From assembly GCA_037447655.1 (NCBI GenBank), contig JBBHKE010002754.1, forward strand, positions 127,417 through 179,938: a stretch of 52,522 bases of DNA. Direction: 5' to 3'. Shown one piece after another: positions 32,843-44,311 of the stretch (position 1 is the first letter of the stretch; each line of letters begins with the position of its first letter). This DNA comes from Zygnema cylindricum. Taxonomy: Eukaryota > Streptophyta > Zygnematophyceae > Zygnematales > Zygnemataceae. A program made the translations under genes and the position numbers. A model generated the notes under the pieces. It was not told the origin of the DNA and did not search any database. It was given only the letters and a program-made list of their open reading frames with translations.

Positions 32843-34250
32843 TAGATTTCCCTTCATCCATAACCACTAGATGCTTCACTAGGATTATATCTTCTATCTT
32901 AAGATCATAGACTCCATATCTTTTTACATCTTCATCATATCCTAACACATATCCTGGTTTTCCTTTCGGATCTAACTTCCAATTTGACCAATTTGTGTCT
33001 AGACTGAACACTTGACAACCGAAAACCTTCAAGTGTGAAACATCTTGTTTTGGTCGGTCCATATCTCATAAGGTGTTTGGCCTTTTACTGCCGAAGTAAG
33101 AACTCTATTCTTTTGATAGTTTACACAGTTCATTGTTTTCGCCCAAAATCTCTTTCCTATCTTCTTATCCGACAACATATTCGTGGCACTATCACTCATT
33201 GTCCTATTTAACCTCTCAGCTACACTATTCTGCTCAAGATTTTGAGGAACTGTCTTTTGGTGTTGCACTCCATCTTCTCTATGAAATACTCAAACTGATT
33301 GGAGGTATACTCTCCCTCATTATCACTCCTTGCTCTCTTAATGGTGGTTTCACGGAGTTTCTCACTCCACGCTTTATATTTCCTTAAAAATTTGTGGGGC
33401 CTCTGATTTATTTTTCAAAAAATACACTCTAGAATACCAAGACCAATCGTCAATGATTTTCACCATAAACCTCTTACCCGCGGGTGAAGGCACTTTGGTC
33501 GGTCCCCAAATATCTGTGTGTACGAAGTCTAAAACCTTTTCTCTTTTATAAGTGGCTTCCTTTGGGAAAGGTAACATGTGTGCCTTACCTTGTGCAGATT
33601 CACTACAATCACTTAGGTTTTCACTTTCTCCAAACTGAATTCCTTCCACTATTCCCATCTTTTTTATTTATTTCAACTTATCTAAATGCACATGTCCAAG
33701 CCTCTTATGCCACATCATAATATCATGCACACCAACATATTAAAGTTTCTTCTTTTCATTGCTTAAAATCAGCCTAAACATCCCTTGGCTACATTTTTCA
33801 GCAGTGAAATAATTTTCCTCCTCAAAGCTAGCAGTAAAGGTTCCCTTCTTAGTGGTAGTCTCAAAACCATTATCATCTAACACATACATTGAGATGAGAA
33901 TTTTGTTTAACTGAAGAGTAAACAACACATTAGAGAATGTAAATATGGATGTCTTTCCCTCCTCTGACACTTTCAAATCTAATTATCCTCCCAAAATAGT
34001 GGTGAATACCCTCCCATCCCCATACTCAATCTTTACAATGGGGATCTTTCTCATCTTAGTGAACAGATGTTTGTCTTTACACATGTGCATGGAGGCACTT
34101 GAATCCACAATCCAACCTCCTTCACCTTTTAATCCTCTAAAAGCAGATGTTTGTCCTTACACATGTGCATGGAGGCACTTGAATCCACAATCTAACCTCC
34201 TTCACCTTTTAATCCTCTTAAAGTACATTTCTGCTTTCGAGGAATTTCGA
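32843..34250 (-). pseudogene. Copia-4 integrase and protease remnant
   Basis: The minus strand shows the integrase C-terminal GYDEDVKRYGVYDL, Glu motif NSVAERLNRT (near 33220), second Asp in RSDNEGEYTSNQ (near 33310), and first Asp in IIDDWSWYSRVYF (near 33440). In the zinc-binding region, CSGC has become CSES near 33590, so one ligand is lost. Protease sequence (FSNVLFTLQLNKILIS) follows. The active-site triplet reads DSS, not DSG. An 80-bp duplication covers it. Confidence 0.8.
34064..34219. repeat. 80-bp tandem duplication over the Copia-4 protease active site
   Basis: Units start at 34064 and 34144, both CAGATGTTTGTC, and continue near-identically through GGAGGCACTTGAATCC. The 80-bp unit is not a multiple of three, so it shifts the frame. 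Confidence 0.9.
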
Positions 34251-35083
34251 CCTCGGTCTTCACCTCTAACTCCTCATCCAACTAGAGCTCATCGTCCTTG
34301 TCCTCAAATTCCTCCTCATGTACTTGTGCCACAAAAGCCTTTTTCTTTCCTCTAAGAGGTCCACCGATCTGCCCCTCCTTTAACCAAAGTTTGATTAGCT
34401 TGGTGCACTCCGCCATATAGTGCCCTGGTTTGATACAAAAATGACACAATCCCTTAGAAGCCCTCGGTCCGAACTCATTGGTCTGGTTTTTTTATCCCCC
34501 CCTCCATAGTTTCCAGTCGGTTTTCTAGAATCCGTGTTCCTCCAATCGGTCCCGGCTGCCATGGCTTGCCCACTCTTTGCTCACTTTTGGATATCAATCG
34601 TATTTTCCCGAACAAGAATCATCCCTACCACTAAATTCCATATCCACCTTGAGTCGGGCAAGTCCTGAACACGGTTGACTATATTCTCAAACTCATCTAA
34701 TAACTTCATGAGTAAGCAGTTAACTTTTTCTTTTTTGGTTTCTCCTTTTCTAACACTATCTAGCTCCATGAAGTGTATTGCCAGCTCATTACAAAAATCT
34801 AACATCTTCCCCCCTTTATATACATAAACATTAATTTTCTGATCAGCCAAATGTTGTTGGTGAATCGTACCACTTTGGTACATCTTTATAAGAGCCACCC
34901 GAATATTGGATGCCCTCTCTTCTTGCAAATGACGAGATACAAGCCCTTGATTAAGATGGCGGAGGATGAAGTGCTTTTGCGCCATATTGTTGTTGTCCCA
35001 GGCATCAGTAACATTCTCATCGTTCCTTGGAATAGGTGACATGAATGCTAAACCGGTTGTTATAGGTGTGTTCATCTCCTTTT

Positions 35084-36216
35084 TGTTGAAATTTGAAATC
35101 TATATTTGAAAGGAAAAAACTGTGAGAGGAATCCAAAAGGACTTAGAATACTTTTTGAATAGTTTTGTGTAATACTTACCTTTATTAGTGTTACAGTAGC
35201 AGAAGTACAATAGAGTGTTTTGTACCTCTACAGGGACGCGTGTCGACAAGAGAGGCGTATGCAGGTTTTACGTAGTAGCGCCAACATCTGGCTACACGCG
35301 TCACGTAGTGGACGAGTGGATTCGCTGGATCAGACAAACAAAATATTGACTGAATATTTCGGATATTAATGGTATGATACCGATTATGATCATTGATTCC
35401 GAATCGTGTCGACAGACGTGATTCACGTGGGACCACAAATGACGAAGCATAATGTACGCACACAAGTGAATCGAACGGACGAGGACTAAGCCGAACATCC
35501 GGGAGAAGAATTGTGAGAGATCGAAAGTATGTGGTCGATAAGAACGAATTCTACGGACGCGATTAAAGTGGGGACAACAATGACTAAGTGCGCCGTACGT
35601 ACTCAGGGTGTCCGTACCTCTAACCAACATTTATCTGGACTTTGATGATTAATGCTGACTAAGCGTCGGCAACATAAATTGTACGGACGCTATTTGTAAA
35701 TATTCGGCAAAACACATTGTTGGCGTTTAGTGCATTAAAATTTAGTGATTACACTGTTCATTTAACGACAGGTATTAATTATGGTCTTGAGGGTACTCGT
35801 GGTACAGTGACGTACAGGTTGTATAGTTTATCGTAAGTCAGTATAGTACTGTAGTAACCCCACCCGAATTAGTGTGACTAGTAGATACACACTGTGAGTA
35901 TATAGTTTTAGGACTTAGGAAATTTTATATCATCTAGTTCTAGGATTATGACATTTTAAAGGCAGTTTTTAGGAAACTTCCAAGAGTCATGTCTTATGGT
36001 TTACTAGGTCATTTAGGCTGCAATTTTGGGCATTGTAAGTTTACTCTGTTTTGTATCATTGTGATAAATTTTAGGCATATTGGCTTTTTTGAGTCATATT
36101 TTGTGTAAGCTGAAAGTTGGCTGTTGAGTAGGTGCTTCATAGTTTCTGTTGTTTTCCATGTCTACTTCCACTATTACTGCTAGATCTCCTTTAGCAACAA
36201 TGGTTGTATAACAACA
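35084..36216 (+). repeat. Solo LTR-3 (distinct family)
   Basis: This 1133-bp block begins TGTTGAAATTTG and ends ATAACAACA, with the perfect flanking duplication CTTTT (35079-35083 and 36217-36221). Plus orientation is chosen because GTGAGTATATAG..TAGGACTTAG near 35896-35920 matches the TATA/start region of the Copia-2-type LTRs. No full-length relative is in the window, and it lacks the CGGATCGC hairpin. Confidence 0.8.
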
Positions 36217-36441
36217 CTTTTTTTTTTTTTCCACCACTTCCCCTTCTTTTGTCTCTTTAGTTGGAGATGGATGTGCATCTCTGGTGAATCTGCTTCCTCC
36301 AAACCTTGGAGGAATGCCAAGACCGGATGGACACCTCACTCGTCCATTGACTTTTCCCCAAAACCTTTTCTCACATATAGCTCCTGTCATCATACTTTCC
36401 AAGTATATGGAGGTAGTTCCATTAAAGATGGGCACATTAGA

Positions 36442-36457
36442 GGGTGGGCCCATAACC
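36442..36457 (-). other. Copia-4 primer-binding site, half-tRNA type
   Basis: The minus strand reads GGTTATGGGCCCACCC, 15 of 16 to the family PBS, directly next to the LTR end. Confidence 0.8.
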
Positions 36458-37520
36458 TGCAATTTTGAGACCTCCATAGGTCCTCAAAATGGGCAGCTCA
36501 AACGAAGCTTCTAGGATAACCTTGACCCCTTTGTGTTTGGAAAATTATAACTGCCACCATCATAGACAAAAACTTTGACCACCTTCACCTTTTTGAAGAC
36601 AAGAATCATCTGAGTCGATAACAAAAAGAATCTCAAAATTCGCTTCCTTGAGCAAAAAGTTATGAAGGGTAAACGTTGACCTTTTATATAGAAGCACTCT
36701 TGGAGAGAGGCGGCTACCTACTACATTTTCTAAGTCCTATATCCCTCTCTAAATTCTGTACTTCTAGAGTATGGCACCATTCAGAAGATTGTGTCGTATA
36801 GAAAGGTACTGGTGTCGAAGTACTTTGTTTACGGCCATCGTACGCCATGGCTGAACGGTTGACGCTTGCCATATCAGGATTAGTTCACATATTCTCGGAG
36901 ATGCCACACGCCAACGATGTTGTGCCATGTGGCGCTTGACGTGGCGGTGACCGAAAATCGCGAAAGCGCCTATTTCGTGATCTCGGCACCTATCGTGGCC
37001 CTTCGATCAAAACCGACTTTTGATTGTAGCGGTCGAAAATTAATGCACGGTAGTTGTTTCTCTGTTGAAACAAATGTGTTGTATTTGTTTCGCGAAGTAC
37101 CGTAAGCAGTATGTATATTCTAACTTTGTCTATGTTACATGTCTGTTCGCGCCGTTAAATGAATTAATGTATACGTACATCTTTAAATACTTATCGAACC
37201 CTATATTGCTTAGCATTGATCCTGGACTATAGGATAAAGCTACCGGCTACTACTAACTTGCCGGACGGTAGTTATCATGATCAAATCGTGAGTCCGTGAA
37301 GTACATTTTGGTAAACCTACCAAAATCTACTGCGTGTCTCTCTCTCTCTCTGGACAGCATAGATAGCCATGGCTCTAGCTCCCTCTCTAACCTTTAGTGA
37401 CTACGACAAGTGTGGGAGTTGAAGATAGCAGTTAGAGGCACACTGCCTCTGCTTCTTTTGTGCATTTTCTTTTACATGTTTAGAAGTAGAAAATACTTAA
37501 AATAACCATTAATTTCTACA
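36458..37520 (-). repeat. Copia-4 5' LTR
   Basis: This 1063-bp minus-strand LTR begins TGTAGAAATT at 37520 and ends TTGCA at 36458. A T-arm (37275-37291) has stem TCATG/CGTGA, again paired in spite of changed bases. ATTTTGG follows as a T-run. The gag ATG lies at 36475-36477. Confidence 0.9.
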
Positions 37521-37687
37521 TATGTATCTATATATGAATACAAAAATAGCTTTTTAATTATTTCTTGTTTAAGTTTTGTGGCGCTGAAATAGACGCCTAA
37601 GTTATTTCCAACTATTTGTTTCGGTATCGGCGGTCAGGAGAAAAACATTATCATTTTACTAATCTATTTTTTTTTGGCGATAATACA

Positions 37688-38590
37688 TGTTGTTTGTGAA
37701 GATTTAGTTTCGTGCGTATGTGAAATTGATGCCCACGCGACGTTTCGTGCGAATATATTTTACATGATGTACTGTGGAGTTTTGAACAGTTTGCGGTTCG
37801 GGGGAATTAAATGTACGAGTAAATTTAATGGGGTAATTGAGTGGCGCGAAATGTGATAGGAAATGGACGGCGGATCGCGAATCGATCCGACGATTAATGT
37901 TCGAAATGTTTTTTAAAGTGTTCGTCGTAAGTATGGACCATAATGGGACAGGCGACATTTATTAAAAGGGACGTCTCCGGTACGGTCCGTCTTATATGGC
38001 AGATGTATTCTAATTTTGACGTGCGACATTTATGACGCAGTACGTGATTTCGGTACGGACAAGATTTGGATGGTACGGGTTATTTCGGCAAGTGATTCGA
38101 GTTACACGTGGAGGGCGGACGACGTCCGCCGATATTTCCAAGGGATCGTATTGTTTGATGACGTGTTATTAAGTGGACCGTACATATGCGATGTCGGTTC
38201 ACTACGTGGATTTATCTGCAAGTGACTAAGCGAGTTTTCGCTTATGACGCGTTTTTTGCGGACGCGTCGGTGTAAATATTTGAAACAACATTGTCTTGTC
38301 TTACGTGAATTAATATTTTAGTGTTGATTATTACAGTTTCTATTTAGGTGATCATTTAGGGTTTCGGTATTTTAATTTGTGTGTATGCACTGTCGTACTT
38401 GCAGACAATTGTACGCTTATGATTGGTCAACTCTCAGGTGTACACTTACGGTTAGGCTATTGTCGTTGTAGATTATTATGGTTAAATAATATTTAGTGGA
38501 AGTTAGGTTGTTTAATTTGACACGTAGCTATTTGTTGACAGCTCCCAAGTGTATATATAGATTTGAGCTTCATTAGGAAAATAATCAATG
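37688..38590 (+). repeat. Diverged Copia-2-type LTR fragment
   Basis: It starts TGTTGTTTGTGAAG, aligns with the start of solo LTR-1, and shares the hairpin (37871-37889, loop side altered) up to about 38290. Beyond that it diverges. A TATA-like GTATATATAG lies near 38552. A second hairpin, GGCGGAC-GAC-GTCCGCC, is at 38114-38130. The right edge is not defined and no family LTR end is found. The 167 bp before it (37521-37687) hold nothing recognised. Confidence 0.6.
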
Positions 38591-41408
38591 CTTAGCATGA
38601 AAAGTAGGGACCGAAGATGTAGACTTTTAGGGTTGCCGATTAGGTCATGCATTTAAATGATACATTGATTATTTGATTATACATTTGTTTATGTGTGATG
38701 CATTTGTTTGTTATTATTTATTTATGTTATTTTATATATGTTTGATATGCATTGTTTATGCATTTGTCCTAGGGTTTGTTTATGTCGATTATTCCATCAA
38801 ACCTTAGATGTTGTCATAGGGTTTATTTATGTTGATTATTCCATGAAACCCTAAATGTTGTTTGTTGCGTCTGTGTACAAATAAAGAAGGATGCATTTCA
38901 AATGATTGTTCATTGGCCTAACTTTGCTTAGCTTCTTGCATGATAGTTTGGGTTGCTTCTGCGGTCTATTTTAGACCAAAGAACAACAATACATACGCCT
39001 TACTTGTTTGTATTTTTTTTGCCACACAAGCTTATCTAGTTGGCATTACTTTAAAACTTTGGTGGATTCATGTTTTGTATCGCTCCGACCCCTGGCGCAT
39101 TTATATTTGTCTAGCCACGGAACAATTTCACATCTCCGACCATTACTAAAGTTGCACTTGTGTTTTATTTTACAAAGCATACTTTGAAGCATGATGAGAA
39201 CATGTCACATACACTAATTTAATTAATAACACTACTACGTCCAATAAATAATAAACCATAAAAAACAATATAAATGTTTTTTCCGAAAGGTATGGAGGGG
39301 CAAAAATACATAAACCGTACAAAAAATGTTATATAGCAGAAAAAACATTATAAAACGAGAATAAGGCAATGAAGACCAACGAAAATTTACAAAAAGAGAA
39401 AAAAACATGCTTCGATAAATCGCGATATAATGTATCGTCATATCAACCTGGTATATCGGCAAAAACTCGCGATATAAAGCTTCTTGATATATGGAAGTGA
39501 TATATCAATTATCGGGTACTAGAGATTAGGCATATACCGAATGTCGACGGTATGTGATTTCAATACGATTACAATCTACGACACTAACACAGTTTGGTAA
39601 CTGTTTACCGTCCTCAAATAAAACCTTCATGTCTTGTTGTTTTTCATTTGTTAATCATCTTATAAAATGTCGTAATTTTTTAACAATCGCCTCCATGACC
39701 TTACAAAAAAATTCACTCATTGTAGAAGTTCATTGTCTATTCGACAAGATTAATAATAAACTCGTTTTCTAATTCCCTAACCAAAAATTAGACAGTATCA
39801 TTTTTAAGTCAAAAAAATTGTCGGAGACTTTTGTCATTATAATGTTGTAATTCTTAATTTGCCCAATATAATGACATGTGTTCGATATTATATTTTTCAT
39901 TAGGATAAGGTTGGGTATTTTTTTTTCGTTAGAGAGAGCTTGTTGTAATGTCGGGTACAATTTTTGAAACAACAACTGTAAAATTTTGTTGGTTTGCATG
40001 ATTATCGTTAAACACAAGTGTGAAATTTTGTATCGTTAAGACCAAATATCGCTTTTTTTTTTTTATAATTCGTCTTAGAATATATAGGTCATTTTCAATG
40101 TTATATTGTAATTTTTCAATTTGTCTTTGATTGTGAGTTTCATTTATTGAAGTCCACTTTATATCTCATAACTTTAATTGCATTTTATATGATATTTGAC
40201 TTTCACTTCAAATGACTTTCAAGTTTGAATTTAGAGTTTTTTGCCTAAATCCCATAAATTTAAATTGTATCTACAACAACACACTAAAACTAATCCAACA
40301 GCACCTCGATATCAATTTCATTTTTGTTTCTAATAAAACTTTGAAATGCATTTCAAGTCGAAATGTCTATTTTTCTTCTTTTATTTCCACATTCCATCTC
40401 TCAATTTTAAATGTTATCATTTTCATGTCTTTATATGAGTTTTCATTTTCATTTTTCATTTTTTTTATGCATTGGAATATATGTTGTAATCTACATTTCA
40501 ATTTTTTCTAACTTGATTATACGCGTTGTTGTTTTTTACCACATGATATACAATATAGAGGATACAAATGCTAAACTTTTATGATTGCTTACAAAATGCT
40601 ACTATGTAGCATCTTCTATTACATTATTTTGTTTTCATGAGCTAATAACATATGCTAAATTCACATGTAAGTTTGAACGTATATAGTTGCAAAGAAAGAA
40701 TAAACAAATGTTTAGCACCCTTCCAAGTGAAATGTAAAAAATACAGCTGATTGGTTTTGAACTTTATGAAGCTTATAGGTGTTTTTTTTTTTTGGAAAAA
40801 TAGAGGAAAGTAAGTTGTCAATTGGCGAAATAAAAGGCTATCAAGATTTTTTTTTTCCATAGGTGTAGAGATTGAGGCGTATAAGGAGCAGTATAAGATC
40901 TTATTGTGGTCCTAACTCCAATAATGTTTTATTTTTAAGAATTATTTTTTTTCCATTTTAAGGGTAAAAATACTGTCCCATTAACCTATGGTTTAATCTT
41001 TTATATCCATTTTTGCATTTACAGGGAAAAAAAAAGTGAAAAAAAGGTGAAAAGAACAAAATTCCACAGTACCGAAACAAAAGAGGACGAATAGTTGAAA
41101 AATTGAGCGAAACACTTGAATGATCGAACCCTTCACGTCAACATTGTGAGGTACAAACATCCTAAAGTTATTAAAATTGTAAAATAGGCAGTTCGATGTC
41201 TTAAATTGTAGACGCTTAAAATTTTCTCAAAATTCAGTGGAAAACTATATTCGTCACGGGTTTTGCACACGTCAATATATGTCACATTTTAAAGTAACGA
41301 TTTCATTATGTTATATCAGAACGCTCTAAAAATTACGACTAAAAACCTTCGCTAAAAAACAAAGTAACCAAACTCAAGGTACGACCACATGTAATTCTAA
41401 CGCAGAAA
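38591..41408. other. AT-rich unassigned region with a 47-bp tandem duplication
   Basis: No gene, domain or LTR is recognised. Units 38767-38813 and 38814-38860 are tandem copies, each bounded by AGGGTTT and an inverted AAACCT/AAACCCT, so each can fold. Long A/T runs occur at 40060, 40780 and 40850. The short frames here are Phe/Lys-rich noise. Confidence 0.6.
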
Positions 41409-42478
41409 TGTAGAAATTAATGGTTCTTTTTAAAGTATTTTCTAGGTCTAAATATAAATATAGAAAGAAGCCGAGGCAGTCTACCTCTAACTTCTCTCTC
41501 GAACTCTCAAACTTGTCGCATTCATTGAGAAATTGGAGAGGAAGCTAGAGCCATGGCTACCTAGGCTATACAGAGGTTTACGGGATATAATTATTAGTTT
41601 ATTTACCATTAGGGGTTTATTTACTAAAAGGATATGTGTTGCCTCCAGGATTTGATCCTGGTACCTACCGGCCGGTAAGCTGGCGGTAGCCGGTAGCTTT
41701 CTCCGTTAAGTCTAGACCTAGTGTTACATACTATAGGGTTTGATATTTAATTAAACACTAACACGTAGGATTATTCATTTAACTAAAACTGTTTATGGGA
41801 GATATAGATCCATTAATGTAAAAGTACGGATTACAGTACGGATAAAAAACCAATACCGCGCATTTATTTCTTTAGCGAAACGAATACCGCGTATGTATTT
41901 ATTTTGGCTACGATTGAATGTAAATTTAATCGGACGGCCGGAATTAAACGCCAAGATCGCGGAAGAGGATTTCGGCGGTTTTTGGTCATCGCCACATCGG
42001 ATGACTCGTGGCGGAATGACATTGGATCACGGCATCTCCGAGGATTAAGGAAGCGAATCGAGATATACCATGTGTCGACATTTAGGCCATGTCGTACAAT
42101 GTTCGTACATAAAGTACACCGGCAATTCTACTTTTGTATACGGAGGAGTAATCTGATTGGCTCCGTAAATCAGTAGATAGAGTCTGTGAGAGAGATAGGA
42201 CTTAGATAAAATTATGAGATAGGACCCTCTCTCCCAGAGAGCTTCTGTACAAAAGGTCAACTTTGACCCTCCATAACTTACTGCTCAGGCGAGCAAATTC
42301 AGAGATTCTTTTTGCTATCGACTCAGAGGAGTCTTCCCTTCCCAAGGATGAAGTTGGTCGGAGTTATTCTCTGTCAGGGTGGCAGTTATTTTTGCTGAAA
42401 CACAAAGGGGTCAGGGTTATCCTAGAGGCTTTTTGGAAGCTGTCCACTCTAAGGACTCATAGAGGTCTCAGAGTTTCA
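41409..42478 (+). repeat. Solo LTR-4 (Copia-5/7 family)
   Basis: This 1070-bp LTR begins TGTAGAAATTAATGG and ends GAGTTTCA with no PBS or internal region after it. The flanks AGAAA and AAAGG do not match, so the target duplication is lost or the LTR arose by recombination. It has the best antisense T-arm (41645-41661, CCAGG-ATTTGAT-CCTGG as read on plus), and GGTCAACTTTGACC at 42255-42268. Confidence 0.85.
41645..41661 (-). other. tRNA-like T-arm of the LTR module (best copy)
   Basis: On the minus strand CCAGG-ATCAAAT-CCTGG is a 5-7-5 arm. The plant initiator tRNA-Met T-arm, from memory, is CCAGG-ATCGAAA-CCTGG: the same stem and the initiator-type A at loop start. TTAACGGAGAAAGCT, resembling an A box, lies upstream, the stem CTACCGGC..GCCGGTAG between, and TTTT downstream. 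Other copies are at 14223, 18540, 22031, 25197, 29540, 32604, 37275, 45127 and 50523. Confidence 0.6.
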
Positions 42479-42479
42479 A

Positions 42480-42800
42480 AAGGAGCGTGATTATGCCCAT
42501 TGGGACCCTATGGATGACTTTATTTCGATGGCGGTCGAGATCTTTGGTTGTTTGGGTTTTGCACTGGAAGAGTTTCTCCGTACTTGTGCTCGACGTGCTT
42601 TCGAGCGTCGAGGACCTGGGAGCCCTCCTCCTTCAGTCCTTACTTCTTTTTATCGTCAACGTTTATCGGTGGCTTTACAGCGAGTGGAGGCTTCTATTAT
42701 CCTCCGATCGGCTGTTGGGGTTATGGATCGTCGACGTGTTCCAGAACTCCCTCAACGTGCTCCACCAGGCTGGGGGGACTTACGGGGTTGCTTTTCGTAG
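42480..42800 (+). pseudogene. Coding-like fragment of unknown family, open in more than one frame
   Basis: The frame through 42510 reads about 105 codons from directly after the LTR to TAG, with MDDFISMAVEIFGCLGF near its start and YRQRLSVALQRVEAS in the middle. A second frame (42487-42867) is also open, so composition alone could explain it. The Phe/Arg/Leu texture and the following T-rich tail recall the C-terminus and 3' UTR of a non-LTR retroelement, but I cannot assign it. Confidence 0.35.
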
Positions 42801-43680
42801 ATATTTAATTTATTTGGGGTGGGGGTTGTTCCCTTGGTTTTGTGGGTTAACGTGCTTTTCATTTTGAGTTTGGGTGTTTATGTTTTCTTTGTTGATTGTT
42901 TCTTTTCTTTTCTCTTCTTTTGTTGTGTTCCCATCGCTCTATTTGTTTTTTTATTGTAGTTTTTCAATTTTGGCCATGCCACCCCTTTTGTACCCCTTGA
43001 CTCAGATGGGTTACAATCGTACTTTTTAATTTATCCTGCTATTTATTTTTTTTATGAATGAGACATGTATGAACTTGGGGGTCGGAAGTAGACTCATTTT
43101 TAGTTTGTGAAATTGTAATTTTGTCCCGAAAAATAGTCAAAGCATTCGTTTTTAGTGTTTTTTTGGAAAAAATCACTTGTAAATGTGTACTTATTGACTA
43201 TTGTACGGTGTTTAGCTTCCACAGCAGCTATTGATCGCTTTAATAATTGTCCAAACGATTAAACAAGTGGTAAAATCGTTAAAACGCCGTTTAAACGTTA
43301 CATTATTTTTGTAATTACGTTTAAACTCATCAATACTACACCGCCAATCGGTATTAGCGTTGTGTACGCTAATTCCGTCCCGCTTTTTTTTTTACTCTCC
43401 AATAGCGTTGTTCATTCTATTTTTTTCTTTACTCTATTTAGGGTTAATTTTTAAGTACCGTACAAAGTTGTAACTTTAGCAATACGACATTAAATTTTTG
43501 AGAAAACGACAAAACATAACTCTTACTTAGGGCACTTTCCCATGTAACCGAAACTTAGTCCTGTGACTTTGTTTTTTAGCAATGGTTCTCCGTACCACGT
43601 TTGGAGCATTCTCATATAAATAAATAAAATCTTTACTTTAGATTGTGACCGATGTAGACGTGGGTGTAATTTACAACAGT
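42801..43680. other. T-rich unassigned stretch
   Basis: No gene is seen. 42860-43065 is strongly T-rich and ends TTTTTTTTATGAATGAGAC, which could be a retroelement 3' UTR. Confidence 0.4.
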
Positions 43681-43689
43681 GGTAGATGA

Positions 43690-44012
43690 CTCCATGGTCC
43701 TCTCTACTCCCATATTCTTCTCTGCCACGATCGTCTCCCCAACCGTACTCCTCTCTGCGTCCATATTTTTCCTTTGACCTTCTTTAGGGCCATAATCCCC
43801 TTCTTCTTCTCGCCTCCTGTCTAGAAGCTAGAAGTCACGAGAGCGTTTGGCCGGGGCTACTTCATTATTGTCTTCGTCATTTTCGTCTAGAACAAAGTCT
43901 TCAATTTGTTATTTCTCATGATCAATTAAACCTCCGCTGTGTCAAGAATCCGATATGAAAGTAAATGTAACGCCATCCGGCATATCGTGCACAACCTCTC
44001 CAAAATCACCAT
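43690..44012 (-). pseudogene. Possible decayed exon, acidic then Tyr/Gly/Arg-rich
   Basis: On the minus strand a strong acceptor-like site (TTTTTCATTTTGCAG) ends at 44013. One frame then reads GDFGEVVHDMPDGVTFTF, EDFVLDENDEDNNEV, APAKRSRDF (nuclear-signal-like) and RRREEEGDYGP, broken by TGA, TAA and TAG. Across one A-run the neighbouring frame continues with YGRREEYGWGDDRGREEYG repeats. This looks like one old exon with a frameshift. The family is unknown and chance is not excluded. Confidence 0.35.
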
Positions 44013-44283
44013 CTGCAAAATGAAAAACATAACAAACAAAGGAGCCAAAAGTGTCAAAACATGTATAAAGTAGGAGGTGAAAGCCAAAAGAGTCATACTA
44101 TCATTACTTCTCTGTTTGGAAATGCTAAAAAAACAAAGACATGTAAAAGAAAAACTTACAAAAAAATATATTCATATCTGTGAGGCACGATGCATACAAG
44201 CTGCATAAAGGTTACATAGAATACAATCCAATAAGCACAATCCAATACAGAATAGATGTAATAGATCCAATACAAGGTACATT

Positions 44284-44311
44284 CATACATACATACATAC
44301 ATACATACATA
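44284..44311. repeat. (CATA)7 microsatellite
   Basis: Seven perfect CATA units directly abut the Copia-7 LTR. Expansion or slippage here could have erased a target duplication. Confidence 0.95.

Larger units (their letters stand above)
34251..36477 (-). pseudogene. Copia-4 gag remnant, split by solo LTR-3
   Basis: The 5' part (36217-36477, minus) begins MEVSKLQVMGPPSNVPIFNG with the start codon in the LTR; the FIYW tryptophan is Leu. The 3' part (34251-35083) has HFILRHLNQGL, ELAIHFMELDSV, LLDEFENIVNRVQDL and an intact knuckle (CHFCIKPGHYMAEC, near 34412-34453). Between them lies the 1133-bp solo LTR. The remaining frame is otherwise long, so decay is moderate. Confidence 0.85.
18247..37520 (-). 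mobile_element. Copia-4: minus-strand host element, 3' end lost
   Basis: The 5' LTR (36458-37520), PBS, gag, protease, integrase, RT and part of RNase H run leftward on the minus strand. It is interrupted by solo LTR-3 (35084-36216), solo LTR-2 (31674-32837) and Copia-5 (18307-30330). Beyond Copia-5 only about 60 bp of RNase H remain (18247-18306) before unrelated sequence, so the RNase H end and the 3' LTR are missing. Each insertion is marked by a 5-bp duplication. It is the oldest layer of this nest. Confidence 0.85.

Noticed and set aside
35084-36216. Minus-strand orientation for solo LTR-3
   Set aside because: The TATA and TAGGACTTAG landmark reads in plus orientation, like the Copia-2-type LTRs; both strands start TGTTG, so ends alone do not decide.
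38940-39149. Short plus-strand frame as a gene
   Set aside because: It has no domain, promoter or conserved neighbour, and its 69 codons are near chance for AT-rich DNA.
41404-42483. Target duplication for solo LTR-4
   Set aside because: AGAAA and AAAGG share only A-rich composition, not a matching 5-mer.
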